Origin: SCRT01 sp036379455
GTDB lineage: Bacteria; Pseudomonadota; Gammaproteobacteria; Nevskiales; Nevskiaceae
Length of the DNA stretch: 29,995 nucleotides
Direction of reading: 5' to 3'
Assembly: GCA_036379455.1 (NCBI GenBank)
Contig: DASVGQ010000021.1
Span: 1-29,995, forward strand
The notes under the pieces are model-generated. The model saw only the letters and a program-made list of their open reading frames with translations, was not told the origin of the DNA and did no database searches. A program made the position numbers and the translations under genes. Shown in pieces: positions 16,720 through 26,068 of this stretch (the stretch's first letter is position 1; the number at the start of each line of letters is the position of its first letter).

Positions 16720-17648
16720 ATGTCCGGCAATCACCCACGGCCGCCCGCTGCGGCGATCGAGTCACGCTCCGCGGGTGGCGACCTGCCGGCCCGGCTGTGC
16801 AGAGCGTGCCAGCCGCTGCTGCCGACGCGTCTGCTCTCGCGGCTGGCACACGGCGTGGCGCAGAGCCGCTGGGCGCCTCTGAAACGCTTCCTCATCTCCT
16901 GGTTCATGCGGCGCTACAACGTCGAACTTGCGGATGCAGAGCACCCGCAGCCGGGCGATTACCCCAGCTTCAACGCCTTCTTCATGCGTACGCTCAAGGA
17001 CGGCGCGCGACCGCTGGAAGGCGACGCGCGGTGCTTCCTCAGCCCCGTGGACGGGACAATCAGCCAGCGTGCCGACATCTACCGCGGGCGGATGATCCAG
17101 GCCAAGGGACGTGACTACGCGGCGGCGGAACTTCTGGCCTCGCCGGAGCGCGCGGAACGACTCGCCGGCGGCAGCTTCTGCACCCTGTACCTCGCGCCGC
17201 GCGACTACCACGGCGTGCACATGCCCTGTGACGCCAAGCTCGTATCCTGGAGCTACGTGCCCGGCAGGCTGCTCAGCGTCAACCCCGCGATGGCAGACCG
17301 CGTGCCGCGCCTCTTCGCGCGCAACGAACGCGTCATCGCCCACTTCGAATCGGCCTTCGGTCCGCTGGAGATCGTCATGGTCGGAGCGCTGCTGGTCGGC
17401 AGCATCGAGACCATGTGGGCCGGCGTCGTGACGCCGCCGCACACGCGCCGCGGCGGGCCGCAGCACTATGGCTTCAAGAAGCCGTTGCGCTACGACCGCG
17501 GCGGCGTCATGGGCCGCTTCAAGATGGGCTCGACCGTCATTCTTCTGGCACCACCACAGACCTTGCAATGGAAACCATCGACCGTCTGCGGCCAGGTCGT
17601 GCGCATGGGCCGCACGCTGGCCGTGATCCAGGCGTCGACACGCGCCGC

Positions 17649-17652
<4 letters not shown>
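16720..17652 (+). CDS. psd: Phosphatidylserine decarboxylase proenzyme
   Basis: Psd makes phosphatidylethanolamine from phosphatidylserine at the inner membrane and matures by self-cleavage to a pyruvoyl enzyme. The 310-residue proenzyme has YPSFNAFFMRTLKDGARPL, the Asp of the processing triad in SPVDGTISQ, the His in RDYHGVHMPCD, and the cleavage motif MGST (usually LGST) near the C-terminus (GRFKMGSTVILL). The start at 16720 is chosen on composition. An upstream in-frame ATG at 16672 has a better Shine-Dalgarno (GAAGG), but the 16 codons it adds are codon-atypical. The gene ends with TTGA overlapping the possible start of the MoxR gene. Its partner pssA lies about 9 kb away. Confidence 0.95.
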
Positions 17653-18555
<903 letters not shown>

Positions 18556-18575
<20 letters not shown>

Positions 18576-19599
18576 AGCGACGGCTCCGCGCAGCGCGAAC
18601 CACGTCGCAGGTCTCGCGACAGCCCCTGGCCGGCGGCTGACGACCGCACCGCGGCGCACCGTCGAGCGCTGGATGCGCGCGCGTTGGCCGCGGACAGATG
18701 GTCCCGTCACCCTCGTCCGCCGGCGCATCTTCATCCTGCCGACGCGCTTCGGCCTCGGCTATGGCGGGCTGCTGGTCCTGATGCTGGTGGGGGCCATCAA
18801 CTATGGCAACAGCATGGCCTTCATCCTCACCTTCCTGCTGGCGGGTCTCGGCTTCGTCGTCATGCACCACACGCACGCGAATCTCGTCAACCTGAAGGTC
18901 CTCGCGCGCCCGGTGCAGCCGGTGTTCGCAGGCCAACCGCTCGCCATCGAACTGGAGCTGTCGAATCCTTCCCGCCGCGTCCGCTACACCATCAAGGCGG
19001 GCTGGCCACGGAAACCCGTCACGACCAGCGTCGACATTCCGGCAGGGCGCGTCGAGCCCACGACGCTGATCCTTGCAACCCACCGCCGCGGTTGGCTCGC
19101 CGTACCGCGTTTCGCGATCTACAGCGAGTTTCCGCTCGGCCTGTTCCGCGCGTGGGCCCGCGTCGAGCTCGATCAGCGTGCGCTGGTCTACCCGCGCCCG
19201 CGCGGCGATCGTCCGCCGCCTCGTGGCCCTGCTGAGCCAGCCGAGCGGCGCGCGCACTTGGCGCATGACGACGGGGATTTCGCCGGCCTGCGCACCTATC
19301 GCACTGGCGACCCCCTGCGCAGCATCCACTGGAAGAGCCTGGCGCGGCACCCGGTGCCGGCCGTCAAGCTGTTCAACGCACAGGCTGACGACGAGCTGTG
19401 GCTGGACTGGAACGCGCTGCCGCAGCTGGATACGGAAGCGCGTCTGTCGCAGCTCGCGCGCTGGGTCGTCGACGCCGACGCGCAGCACCGCGCCTACGGC
19501 CTGCGCCTCCCGGGTACCGTCATCACGGCCGCGACCGATGCCGCACACCGCGATGCCTGTCTCAAGGCACTCGCGTTGTTCGACGACGCCCGCGCATGA
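18556..19599 (+). CDS. DUF58-domain membrane protein
   Basis: A 347-residue protein of the DUF58 family, usually encoded with MoxR and a transglutaminase-like protein. After a basic N-terminal tail of about 60 residues there are two membrane helices (about 66-82 and 86-103), with an NYGNSMAF turn between. A soluble domain follows, ending in the DUF58 signature GDFAGLRTYRTGDPLRSIHW and KSLARHPVPAVKLF. The gene overlaps the MoxR gene by 20 bp and its stop codon overlaps the next ATG as ATGA, so all three are translationally coupled. The molecular function of the family is not firmly known. Confidence 0.9.
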
Positions 19600-21581
19600 A
19601 GCGCCGGAGACTCGGGTCCGCCGTACTACGCCCGCCGCGCGCAGTGATCCTTCAACTGCTCGCGGCGACCGTCCTCACGCTGGCACCGCTCACCCCGCAT
19701 CTGCCGGCGTGGGCCGTTGTGGTCGTGCTGGCGGCGGTGACGTGGCGTGCGAGCAGCGCGCTGCGCCGCTGGCCCCTGCCGAACAAGTGGCTGCGCGGCG
19801 CGCTGGCGATCGCCGGCATCGCCGGCGTGTACCTGAGTTTCGGGCGCGTCAACGGACTGGTCGCAGGCGGCAGCCTGCTGACGGTGGGGGCCGCTCTCAA
19901 GCTCGTCGAACTGCGCACCCAGCGGGACCTGCGCGTTCTGGTCGCGCTGCTGTACTTCACGCTGGTCGTCAACTTCCTGTTCTCGCAGGAACTCTGGACG
20001 ATCGTCTATCTGTTCGCCTGTACTTGGCTCATTACCACTGCGCTGATCGGCTCCAACCACCCGGGCGGCGCCTCGACCCTGCCGTGGCGCCACGCGATGC
20101 GCATGTCCGGCGCGTTCATGCTGCAGGCGCTGCCGCTGGCGGCCGTGCTGTTCATCCTGTTCCCGCGCATCCCCGGGCCGCTATGGGGGCTGCCGAGCGA
20201 CGACGGCGCGGAGCCCGCGGGTCTCGCCGACTCCATGGCACCGGGCGACATCCGCAAGCTGGTGCTGTCGGACGCGGTCGCCTTCCGGGTGCATTTCGAG
20301 AGCACGCCGGCGCCGCGCGCCGAGCGCTACTGGCGCGGTCCGGTGTTCAGCCATTTCGACGGTCGCCGCTGGACGCCCGGCCTGGTGTCGCCGATCCCCG
20401 CGCGCTACACGGTAGAAGGTGCAGCCATCCAGTACCGGATCGCGCTGGAGCCGAGCCGCACCCGTTGGCTCTTCGCGCTGGATCTCCCCGATGCCAGGGA
20501 CCTCCCGCCAGACGCCGCGATCAACGGCAACGCGGTGCTGTCGTCGACGCGCGACAACCTGCAACGGCGCGACTACGTGCTGCGTTCCCATCCGCGCTAT
20601 GAGCTGTCTCCCGTGCTTGCGGAAGCCGCCATGCAGCGCGAGCTCCAGCTCCCGTCCGACATCGATCCACGCACGCGTGCGCTGGCGCAGCGGTGGCGCG
20701 CAGAAGGGCTGACGTCGGCGCAGATCGTCGAGCACGCGCTACGGATGTACCGCAACGACGGCTTCAGCTACACGCTTGAGCCACCGCCGGTCGGACGCAA
20801 CTCGATCGACGACTTCCTCTTCCGCACGCGCGCCGGCTTCTGCGAACACTACGCGGGCAGCTTCACGTTCCTCATGCGCGCCGCCGGCATTCCCGCGCGC
20901 GTCGTCACCGGCTACCAGGGCGGATCGAAGAACCTGTACGGCGACTACTACGTCATCCGCCAACAAGACGCGCACGCCTGGAGCGAAGTCTGGATTGCGA
21001 GGCGCGGCTGGCTGCGGGTCGACCCGACCGCCGCCGTCTCCCCTGCGCGGATCGATACCGGCGTCGGAGCGGCGCTGGCCGGAACCGCAGGCGTCCCCGA
21101 CTTTCTTCGCGTCGGCAGAAACAGCCATTGGAAGGACCTTCTGAAAGCCCGCTGGGACTGGGTGAATACGCAGTGGAACCGCCTCGTGCTGGGGTACGGC
21201 CCCGAGCTGCAGACGCAGTTCATGCGCGCGCTGGGGCTGGCCTCTCGCACCGCGATGGTACTGGCGCTCACCGCTTGCCTCGTGATCTCCATGGCGATCC
21301 TCGGGCTCGTCATGAATCGCCGGACGCGCCGCGGAGTTCGCCCCGATGGCGCGCGACGTCAATGGCTGCGCGCCACGCGGCGGCTAAGGCGCTACGGCCT
21401 GCGGCAGAAGCCGAGCGAAACCGCCGGTGCCTTCGTGGTGCGAGTCTGCGAGCTGCATCCGGCCTCGGCGGAATGGATCAAGGCGGTGTACGAGGCCTAC
21501 GTCCAGGCCCGTTACGTGGACCCTGAAGATGATCGCCGCCGCCGGGAGCTGTCGCGGCTGGCGCGCGCGCCGCTGCCGTAG
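19596..21581 (+). CDS. tgpA: TgpA-type membrane transglutaminase-like protein
   Basis: A 661-residue inner-membrane protein. An N-terminal block of five to six transmembrane helices lies within residues 16-190 and is followed by a large periplasmic region with a transglutaminase core. The Cys-His-Asp triad is visible: Cys 416 in AGFCEHYAGSF, His 460 in QQDAHAWSEVW and Asp 476 in LRVDPTAA. The spacing (44 and 16 residues) equals that of Pseudomonas TgpA as I recall it. A last membrane helix (about 548-567) leads to a cytoplasmic DUF4129-like tail rich in Arg. TgpA is essential in P. aeruginosa and is thought to act on the cell envelope; its substrate is unknown. The start at 19596 forms ATGA with the DUF58 stop. 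Confidence 0.93.
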   Translation: MKRRRLGSAVLRPPRAVILQLLAATVLTLAPLTPHLPAWAVVVVLAAVTWRASSALRRWPLPNKWLRGALAIAGIAGVYLSFGRVNGLVAGGSLLTVGAALKLVELRTQRDLRVLVALLYFTLVVNFLFSQELWTIVYLFACTWLITTALIGSNHPGGASTLPWRHAMRMSGAFMLQALPLAAVLFILFPRIPGPLWGLPSDDGAEPAGLADSMAPGDIRKLVLSDAVAFRVHFESTPAPRAERYWRGPVFSHFDGRRWTPGLVSPIPARYTVEGAAIQYRIALEPSRTRWLFALDLPDARDLPPDAAINGNAVLSSTRDNLQRRDYVLRSHPRYELSPVLAEAAMQRELQLPSDIDPRTRALAQRWRAEGLTSAQIVEHALRMYRNDGFSYTLEPPPVGRNSIDDFLFRTRAGFCEHYAGSFTFLMRAAGIPARVVTGYQGGSKNLYGDYYVIRQQDAHAWSEVWIARRGWLRVDPTAAVSPARIDTGVGAALAGTAGVPDFLRVGRNSHWKDLLKARWDWVNTQWNRLVLGYGPELQTQFMRALGLASRTAMVLALTACLVISMAILGLVMNRRTRRGVRPDGARRQWLRATRRLRRYGLRQKPSETAGAFVVRVCELHPASAEWIKAVYEAYVQARYVDPEDDRRRRELSRLARAPLP

Positions 21582-21593
21582 AACAGCCGCGTC

Positions 21594-22865
21594 CTAGCGT
21601 TCGACGCGCGACAGCAGCCACCCGCCAATCAGGAACGAAGCCACCAGCGGAACGAGGGAGAAGCGCGGATCGCCTGTCGTAGAGACGACGACGGCGATCA
21701 CGAAGGGCCCGAGCACCGACGCGAACTTGCCCACAAAGTTGTAGAAGCCGAAATACTCCCCAGCCTTGCCGGCCGGCACCAACCGCGCGAAGAAGGAGCG
21801 CGACAGCGACTGAACGCCGCCCTGCACGAGCCCGACGATAATGGCCATCACGTAGAACTGCGTCACGTCGTGCATGATCGCCGACCAGGCGCTGACGAAA
21901 ACCAGCGCCGCCAGGCCCACGTAGATCGCGCGGCGCGTGCCGATACGCCCCGCGAGCCAGCCGAAGAACAGCGTCGCCGGAAAGCTCACGAACATCACCA
22001 GCAGCAGCGCCTTGATGAGCGCATCGCTCGGCAAGCCGAGCTTCGCACCGTAGTCGACCGCCATCACCTGCAGCGTGCCAAGCGCGTCGATGTACAACCA
22101 GTAGCCCAGCAGGAAACGCCGCAGCTGCGGCTCTGCGGCGAGCTGGCGTGCCGTCGCGTACAGCTCGCGCCAACCCTGCGTGACATGCCGCGACGGCTGC
22201 TCGCGCACGAAGCGCAGCAGCGGCAAAGTGAACACTACCCACCATGCCGCCACGGTCATGAAGGCCACTCGCATCGCGGCAACGCGCCCTGCCAGGCCGA
22301 AGAACCCCGGATCGAGCACCAGCGCGACATCAAACAGGAAGATCAATCCACCGCCCAGGTAACCGATCGCATAGCCGAAGGCCGAGACCCGGTCCGCGCT
22401 GGCCGCGTCGGACACATCCATCAGCAGCGCGTCGAGGAAGGAGAACGCGGCAAAGAAACCGACGGACGCCGCGGCGAACAGGCCGACCGCCGCCGGCCAC
22501 TGCCCCTCGCCGACCTGCGACAGCGCCGCCGTTCCGAGCACTCCGAGCAGCGTGAACAGCGCGAGGAAGTGCTTCTTCGCGCCGTGTCGATCGGCCAGCA
22601 TGCCGAGCGTCGGCGCGAGGATCATGACGGCGACGCTCGCGCCGCCGTTCGCGAGCGCCAGGAAGACGGTGGACGTCGTGCCCGCGACGCCGCGCGCCCA
22701 GTAGCGATCGAGGAAAAGCGGGAAGAAGCCGACGAGGACCGTCGTCGCATACGCGTGGTTCGCCCACGCGGCCAGCGCCCAGCTCCACTGCGCGCGGCGA
22801 AGCCGATCGCGCCGCGGTTCCCGTTCCGCCCCGGCGCCTCGTACCGCCACGCGCCAACCTCTCAC
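21594..22865 (-). CDS. MFS transporter of the UMF1/Atg22-like family
   Basis: A 423-residue integral membrane protein with about twelve hydrophobic helices. It has the MFS loop signature GMLADRHGAKK after helix 2 and a second GRIGTRRA after helix 8. The sequences SWALAAWANHAY near the start, DALLMDVSD, FGYAIGYLGGG and QSLSRSFFARLVPAGKAGEYFGFYN are typical of the bacterial UMF1 group related to yeast Atg22, an exporter of leucine and other amino acids from the vacuole. Substrate in bacteria is not established. The ATG overlaps the rimI stop (ATGA). It converges on tgpA with only 12 bp between the two stop codons. The first 28 residues are Arg/Gly-rich and the true start could lie inside them. 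Confidence 0.88.
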   Translation of the reverse strand: MRGWRVAVRGAGAEREPRRDRLRRAQWSWALAAWANHAYATTVLVGFFPLFLDRYWARGVAGTTSTVFLALANGGASVAVMILAPTLGMLADRHGAKKHFLALFTLLGVLGTAALSQVGEGQWPAAVGLFAAASVGFFAAFSFLDALLMDVSDAASADRVSAFGYAIGYLGGGLIFLFDVALVLDPGFFGLAGRVAAMRVAFMTVAAWWVVFTLPLLRFVREQPSRHVTQGWRELYATARQLAAEPQLRRFLLGYWLYIDALGTLQVMAVDYGAKLGLPSDALIKALLLVMFVSFPATLFFGWLAGRIGTRRAIYVGLAALVFVSAWSAIMHDVTQFYVMAIIVGLVQGGVQSLSRSFFARLVPAGKAGEYFGFYNFVGKFASVLGPFVIAVVVSTTGDPRFSLVPLVASFLIGGWLLSRVER

Positions 22866-23353
22866 CTCAAGCGCCAGCCGAGCTCCAGCGCGTAGACGAA
22901 GGCATCCTCGCGATTGCCGTCATCCGGATAGTAGCCACGACGCACGCCGATGCGCCGGAAGCCCACGTCCCGATACAGCGCCATCGCGATGTCGTTGGAG
23001 CGCCGCACTTCCAGGAACACCACGCGCGTATCCATCGCGCGCGCGGCGTCGAGCGCGTGCTTCAACAGCACACGACCGAAGCCGCGGCGCTGGTACTCGG
23101 GCGCGACGCAGAGATTCAGGATGTGCGCCTCCGCCGCTCCGACGCTCAGCACGACGTAGCCGGCCAGCGCGTCACCCGAGCCCACCAGCATGACCCAGCC
23201 GTGGTAACCCGCGCTCAGGCAGTCGCGGAACACGGCCTCGCTCCACGGGAAGCGGTATGCGCGTCGATCCACGTCGGCGACCTGCGCGACGCGCTCCGCG
23301 GTCAGCGGCCGCAGCCGCCACTGCGCCACGAAGCGGCGCGCCACGGCGCTCAT
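22862..23353 (-). CDS. rimI: Ribosomal protein bS18 N-alpha-acetyltransferase
   Basis: RimI is a GNAT enzyme that acetylates the N-terminus of ribosomal protein S18. The 163-residue protein has the acetyl-CoA-binding loop LCVAPEYQRRGFGRVLL and the RimI-specific C-terminal stretch FLEVRRSNDIAMALY, GFRRIGVRRGYYPDDGNREDAFVYALEL. The N-terminal FPWSEAVFRDCL is also typical. The ATG overlaps the stop of the upstream glycosylase gene (ATGA) and its stop overlaps the MFS start, so three genes are translated as a coupled unit. Confidence 0.94.
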   Translation of the reverse strand: MSAVARRFVAQWRLRPLTAERVAQVADVDRRAYRFPWSEAVFRDCLSAGYHGWVMLVGSGDALAGYVVLSVGAAEAHILNLCVAPEYQRRGFGRVLLKHALDAARAMDTRVVFLEVRRSNDIAMALYRDVGFRRIGVRRGYYPDDGNREDAFVYALELGWRLR

Positions 23354-24210
23354 CGCCTACGTTCCTGTGCGAGAAAATGTGCCACCGCCTTGAGATCCTG
23401 CCACGCCTTCGCCTTCTCGCGGGGGCTGCGCAGCAGATACGCGGGGTGATAGGTCAGCATCACGGGCGTCTGCCGCGCACCGTAGTGATGAAGGCGGCCA
23501 CGCAGGCGACCCAGGGGAAGGTCGGTATCGAGCAGGCGCTGCGCCGCGACGCGGCCGAGCCCGACGATCAGGCGCGGCTCGACGAGCTCGATCTGGCGCT
23601 CCAGATACGGGCGACACGCCGCCACCTCGTCGGGCAACGGATCCCGGTTGTTCGGCGGCCGGCATTTCACGACGTTGGTGATGAACGCGTTGCGCCGCCG
23701 TGAGCAGCCGATCGCCGCCAACATCTGGTCGAGCAGCTTGCCCGCGCGGCCGACGAAGGGCTCGCCCCGCGCGTCCTCCTCGGCCCCCGGCCCCTCGCCG
23801 ACCACCATCAGCTCCGCGTGTTCGGGCCCGACGCCAAACACCGTGCGGTTGCGCGTCTCGCACAGCCGACACCGCCGACACACCTCAACGGCAGCCTGCA
23901 AGCCGGCCCAGTCATGGGGCGGATCGTAGGCCTCGTCCGGCGTGATCGCGGCATCGGGGTCCGCGTGCGGCCCTTCACGCATTGCGGTCACAGATGCCGC
24001 GGTCGGAGCCGGCGGCTCCCCCGCTCCGACATCCACCGCCATTTCGCGCGACGCGGGCTCCGTGTATGGGCCAACGCCGGCGCCGGTGGCATGCCGTTGC
24101 GTCGCACCGCGGCCGTCGGCGTCCGGCGCTGATCGCAAACTCCAGCGCCGGATGCCGAGCAGCTCCAGCACCTGTCCGCGCCGTGCCTCCACCTCCGCGT
24201 CTTCCTCCAT
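23350..24210 (-). CDS. Family-4 uracil-DNA glycosylase ([4Fe-4S])
   Basis: This enzyme removes uracil from DNA. The C-terminal 185 residues have the family-4 motifs: GEGPGAEEDARGEPFVGRAG, the TYHPAYLLR active-site segment, and four cluster cysteines at 111, 114, 183 and 199. The second pair is 16 residues apart, as in the Thermus enzyme. The first 100 residues include VLELLGIRRWSLR, a short motif often seen at the start of gammaproteobacterial members, followed by an Ala/Pro/Gly-rich linker of about 70 residues. The gene starts 29 bp after leuA and overlaps rimI by ATGA. Confidence 0.93.
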   Translation of the reverse strand: MEEDAEVEARRGQVLELLGIRRWSLRSAPDADGRGATQRHATGAGVGPYTEPASREMAVDVGAGEPPAPTAASVTAMREGPHADPDAAITPDEAYDPPHDWAGLQAAVEVCRRCRLCETRNRTVFGVGPEHAELMVVGEGPGAEEDARGEPFVGRAGKLLDQMLAAIGCSRRRNAFITNVVKCRPPNNRDPLPDEVAACRPYLERQIELVEPRLIVGLGRVAAQRLLDTDLPLGRLRGRLHHYGARQTPVMLTYHPAYLLRSPREKAKAWQDLKAVAHFLAQERRR

Positions 24211-24239
24211 CCGTGCAGGGTCCGCCGTCGGCGCGACCG

Positions 24240-25832
24240 TTACGGAGTGGCCTCGAAGGCCTGCGGATGTTCGCGCACGCTGACGTGCCCCAAGCGGTTG
24301 AGCGCGTTCACATAGGCCTTCGCGGAGGCCACCACGATGTCGGTGTCCGCTCCGTTGCCGTTGACGATCCGGCCGTCACGGCTCAAGCGCACCGTGACCT
24401 CGCCCTGCGCGTCCGAGCCGGCCGTGATGTTGTTGACCGCATACAGCACCAGGTGCGCCCCGCTGTCGTCGACCGCCTGCTCGATCGCCGCGAACACGGC
24501 GTCGACAGGTCCGTCGCCTTCCGCTTGCCTTTCGACGACTTCGCCCTCGACGTCGACCGCGACCTTGGCCTGTACCTTGGTGCCGGTGCGGATGGCCACC
24601 TCCAGCCACGCCAGCTTCACGCGCTCGTCGACCTCCTCCTTCTCGGAATGGGCGATGAGCGCCAGGAGATCCTCGTCGTAGACCTCCTGCTTCTTGTCCG
24701 CCAGGTCCTTGAAACGCGCGAAGGCTTCCGCCAGCTCGGCGTCCGAACGGAAGCTGTGCCCCAGCTCTGCCAGGCGCGCGCGAAAGGCGTTGCGCCCCGA
24801 CAGCTTGCCCAGCGACAGGCGATTGGACGTCCAGCCGACGTCCTGTGCGCGCATGATCTCGTAGGTCTCGCGGCTCTTCAGCACGCCATCCTGATGGATC
24901 CCCGAGGCGTGCGCGAAAGCGTTGGCGCCGACGATCGCCTTGTTCGGCTGCACCGGATATCCCGTGATGCTGGAGACCAGCCGCGACGCCGGAACGATCT
25001 GCGTGGCGTCGATGTTCGAGTCGATGCCGAACACGTCGCGCCGCGTGCGCACCGCCATGACGACTTCTTCCAACGAGGCGTTGCCGGCGCGTTCACCCAG
25101 TCCGTTGATCGTGCACTCTACCTGCCGGGCGCCCGCCCGGACCGCCGCCAGTGAATTCGCCACCGCCATACCGAGATCGTTGTGGCAGTGCGTCGACCAG
25201 ACCACGCGCTCGGCGCCCGGAACGCGTGTGATCAGCTGCCGCACGCGCTCGCCCCACTGTTCAGGGACGGAATAGCCGACCGTGTCGGGCACGTTGATGG
25301 TCGTCGCACCCGCCTCGATGGCAACCGTGAAGATCCGGATCAGGAAATCCATGTCCGAGCGCACGGCGTCCTCGGCGGAGAACTCCACGTCGTCCGTATA
25401 GCTGCGCGCCAAGCGCACCGCGCCATCCGCCGACTCCACCACCTGATCGGGCGTCATGCGCAGCTTGCGCTCCATGTGGATCGGCGAGGTCGCGATGAAC
25501 GTGTGGATCCTTCCATGGCGCGCTTTCTTCAGCGCTTCCCCTGCCTTGTGCACGTCTCCGGCGTTGGCACGCGCCAGGCTGCATACCGTGGAGCCGGTGA
25601 TGGCCTTGGCGACCGCTTCGACGGCCGCGAAGTCCCCCGGGCTCGCTGCCGCGAAACCCGCCTCGATGATGTCCACGCGAAGCCTCTCCAGCTGCCGCGC
25701 CACGCGCAGCTTGGCTTCCTTCGTCATTGCCGCGCCGGGGCTCTGCTCGCCGTCGCGCAGCGTCGTATCGAAAATGATCAGCCGGCCCCGATCGGGAACC
25801 GAGCTCGTCGTGCTCGTCTGTTGTGTATCCAT
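24240..25832 (-). CDS. leuA: 2-isopropylmalate synthase
   Basis: LeuA condenses 2-ketoisovalerate with acetyl-CoA, the committed step of leucine synthesis, and is feedback-inhibited by leucine through its C-terminal domain. The 530-residue protein has IFDTTLRDGEQSPGAAMT, the metal-binding STHCHNDLGMAVANS, INGLGERAGNASLEEVVM, FAHASGIHQDG and LGKLSGRNAF. The regulatory domain ends with LYAVNNITAGSDAQGEVTVRL. The length is that of the standard proteobacterial enzyme. It is preceded by a 236-bp structured leader with its own promoter candidate and followed at 29 bp by udg. Confidence 0.97.
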   Translation of the reverse strand: MDTQQTSTTSSVPDRGRLIIFDTTLRDGEQSPGAAMTKEAKLRVARQLERLRVDIIEAGFAAASPGDFAAVEAVAKAITGSTVCSLARANAGDVHKAGEALKKARHGRIHTFIATSPIHMERKLRMTPDQVVESADGAVRLARSYTDDVEFSAEDAVRSDMDFLIRIFTVAIEAGATTINVPDTVGYSVPEQWGERVRQLITRVPGAERVVWSTHCHNDLGMAVANSLAAVRAGARQVECTINGLGERAGNASLEEVVMAVRTRRDVFGIDSNIDATQIVPASRLVSSITGYPVQPNKAIVGANAFAHASGIHQDGVLKSRETYEIMRAQDVGWTSNRLSLGKLSGRNAFRARLAELGHSFRSDAELAEAFARFKDLADKKQEVYDEDLLALIAHSEKEEVDERVKLAWLEVAIRTGTKVQAKVAVDVEGEVVERQAEGDGPVDAVFAAIEQAVDDSGAHLVLYAVNNITAGSDAQGEVTVRLSRDGRIVNGNGADTDIVVASAKAYVNALNRLGHVSVREHPQAFEATP

Positions 25833-25855
25833 GATTGGCTCACGCTTGAATGGCT

Positions 25856-25954
25856 GCCGGAGATCCCGGCGATCTTGCGGTCAAGACTTGGCGCGATGGC
25901 ACGGATGCGCCCCCGTGCAGGCATGGTCGACGTCTGCCTTACGGCAGAAGTCGA
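25856..25954 (-). promoter_or_regulatory. Structured leuA leader: four consecutive hairpins
   Basis: Read 5' to 3' on the minus strand: H1 at 25954-25927 has five pairs, one mismatch and six pairs (TCTGCC/GGCAGA) closed by the loop GTAA. H2 at 25918-25899 is GCACGG/CCGTGC with an 8-base loop. A third at 25886-25873 is TCTTG/CAAGA with loop ACCG. A fourth at 25870-25856 is GCCGG/CCGGC with a 5-base loop. The loop of H1 is the last base of the CCG codon plus the TAA stop of the short ORF described separately. GGCAG beside the fourth hairpin could pair instead with CTGCC of H1. No U-run follows, so control would be translational or Rho-dependent. Confidence 0.5.
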
Positions 25955-26019
25955 AGCGCGAGCGAACGCCCCTGGCGCGAAGCCGGGAAAGGCTGCAGCG
26001 ATGCGATGCAGGCGTCCAT
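25939..26019 (-). CDS. Candidate leader peptide of leuA (26 codons, Leu-rich end)
   Basis: A short open frame starts MDACIASLQP and ends SLALRLLP before TAA. Five of 26 residues are leucine, four of them within the last seven codons, and two use CTT, a codon unusual in this GC-rich sequence. The stop codon falls in the loop of a strong hairpin. That is the layout of amino-acid leader peptides controlling leucine operons. Weak points: no Shine-Dalgarno is possible, because the ATG is only about 8 bp from the predicted -10 box, so translation would have to be leaderless; and there is no intrinsic terminator. Confidence 0.35.
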   Translation of the reverse strand: MDACIASLQPFPASRQGRSLALRLLP

Positions 26020-26027
26020 GTCGTCCG

Positions 26028-26057
26028 AATATAGCAGCGCACGCAAGGCCGCGCCAA
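26028..26057 (-). promoter_or_regulatory. Candidate leuA promoter with extended -10
   Basis: On the minus strand TTGGCG (26057-26052) is followed by an 18-bp spacer and TGCTATATT, an extended -10 whose hexamer TATATT (26033-26028) matches five of six consensus positions. It lies just downstream of the pssA stop codon (26069) and about 190 bp upstream of the leuA ATG. Transcription would start near 26021, immediately before the short Leu-rich ORF. Inferred. Confidence 0.55.
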
Positions 26058-26068
26058 GCGGCCCGCTG

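Noticed and set aside
21582..21593. Terminator between tgpA and the convergent MFS gene
   Set aside because: Only 12 bp separate the stop codons and no stem-loop is visible there.
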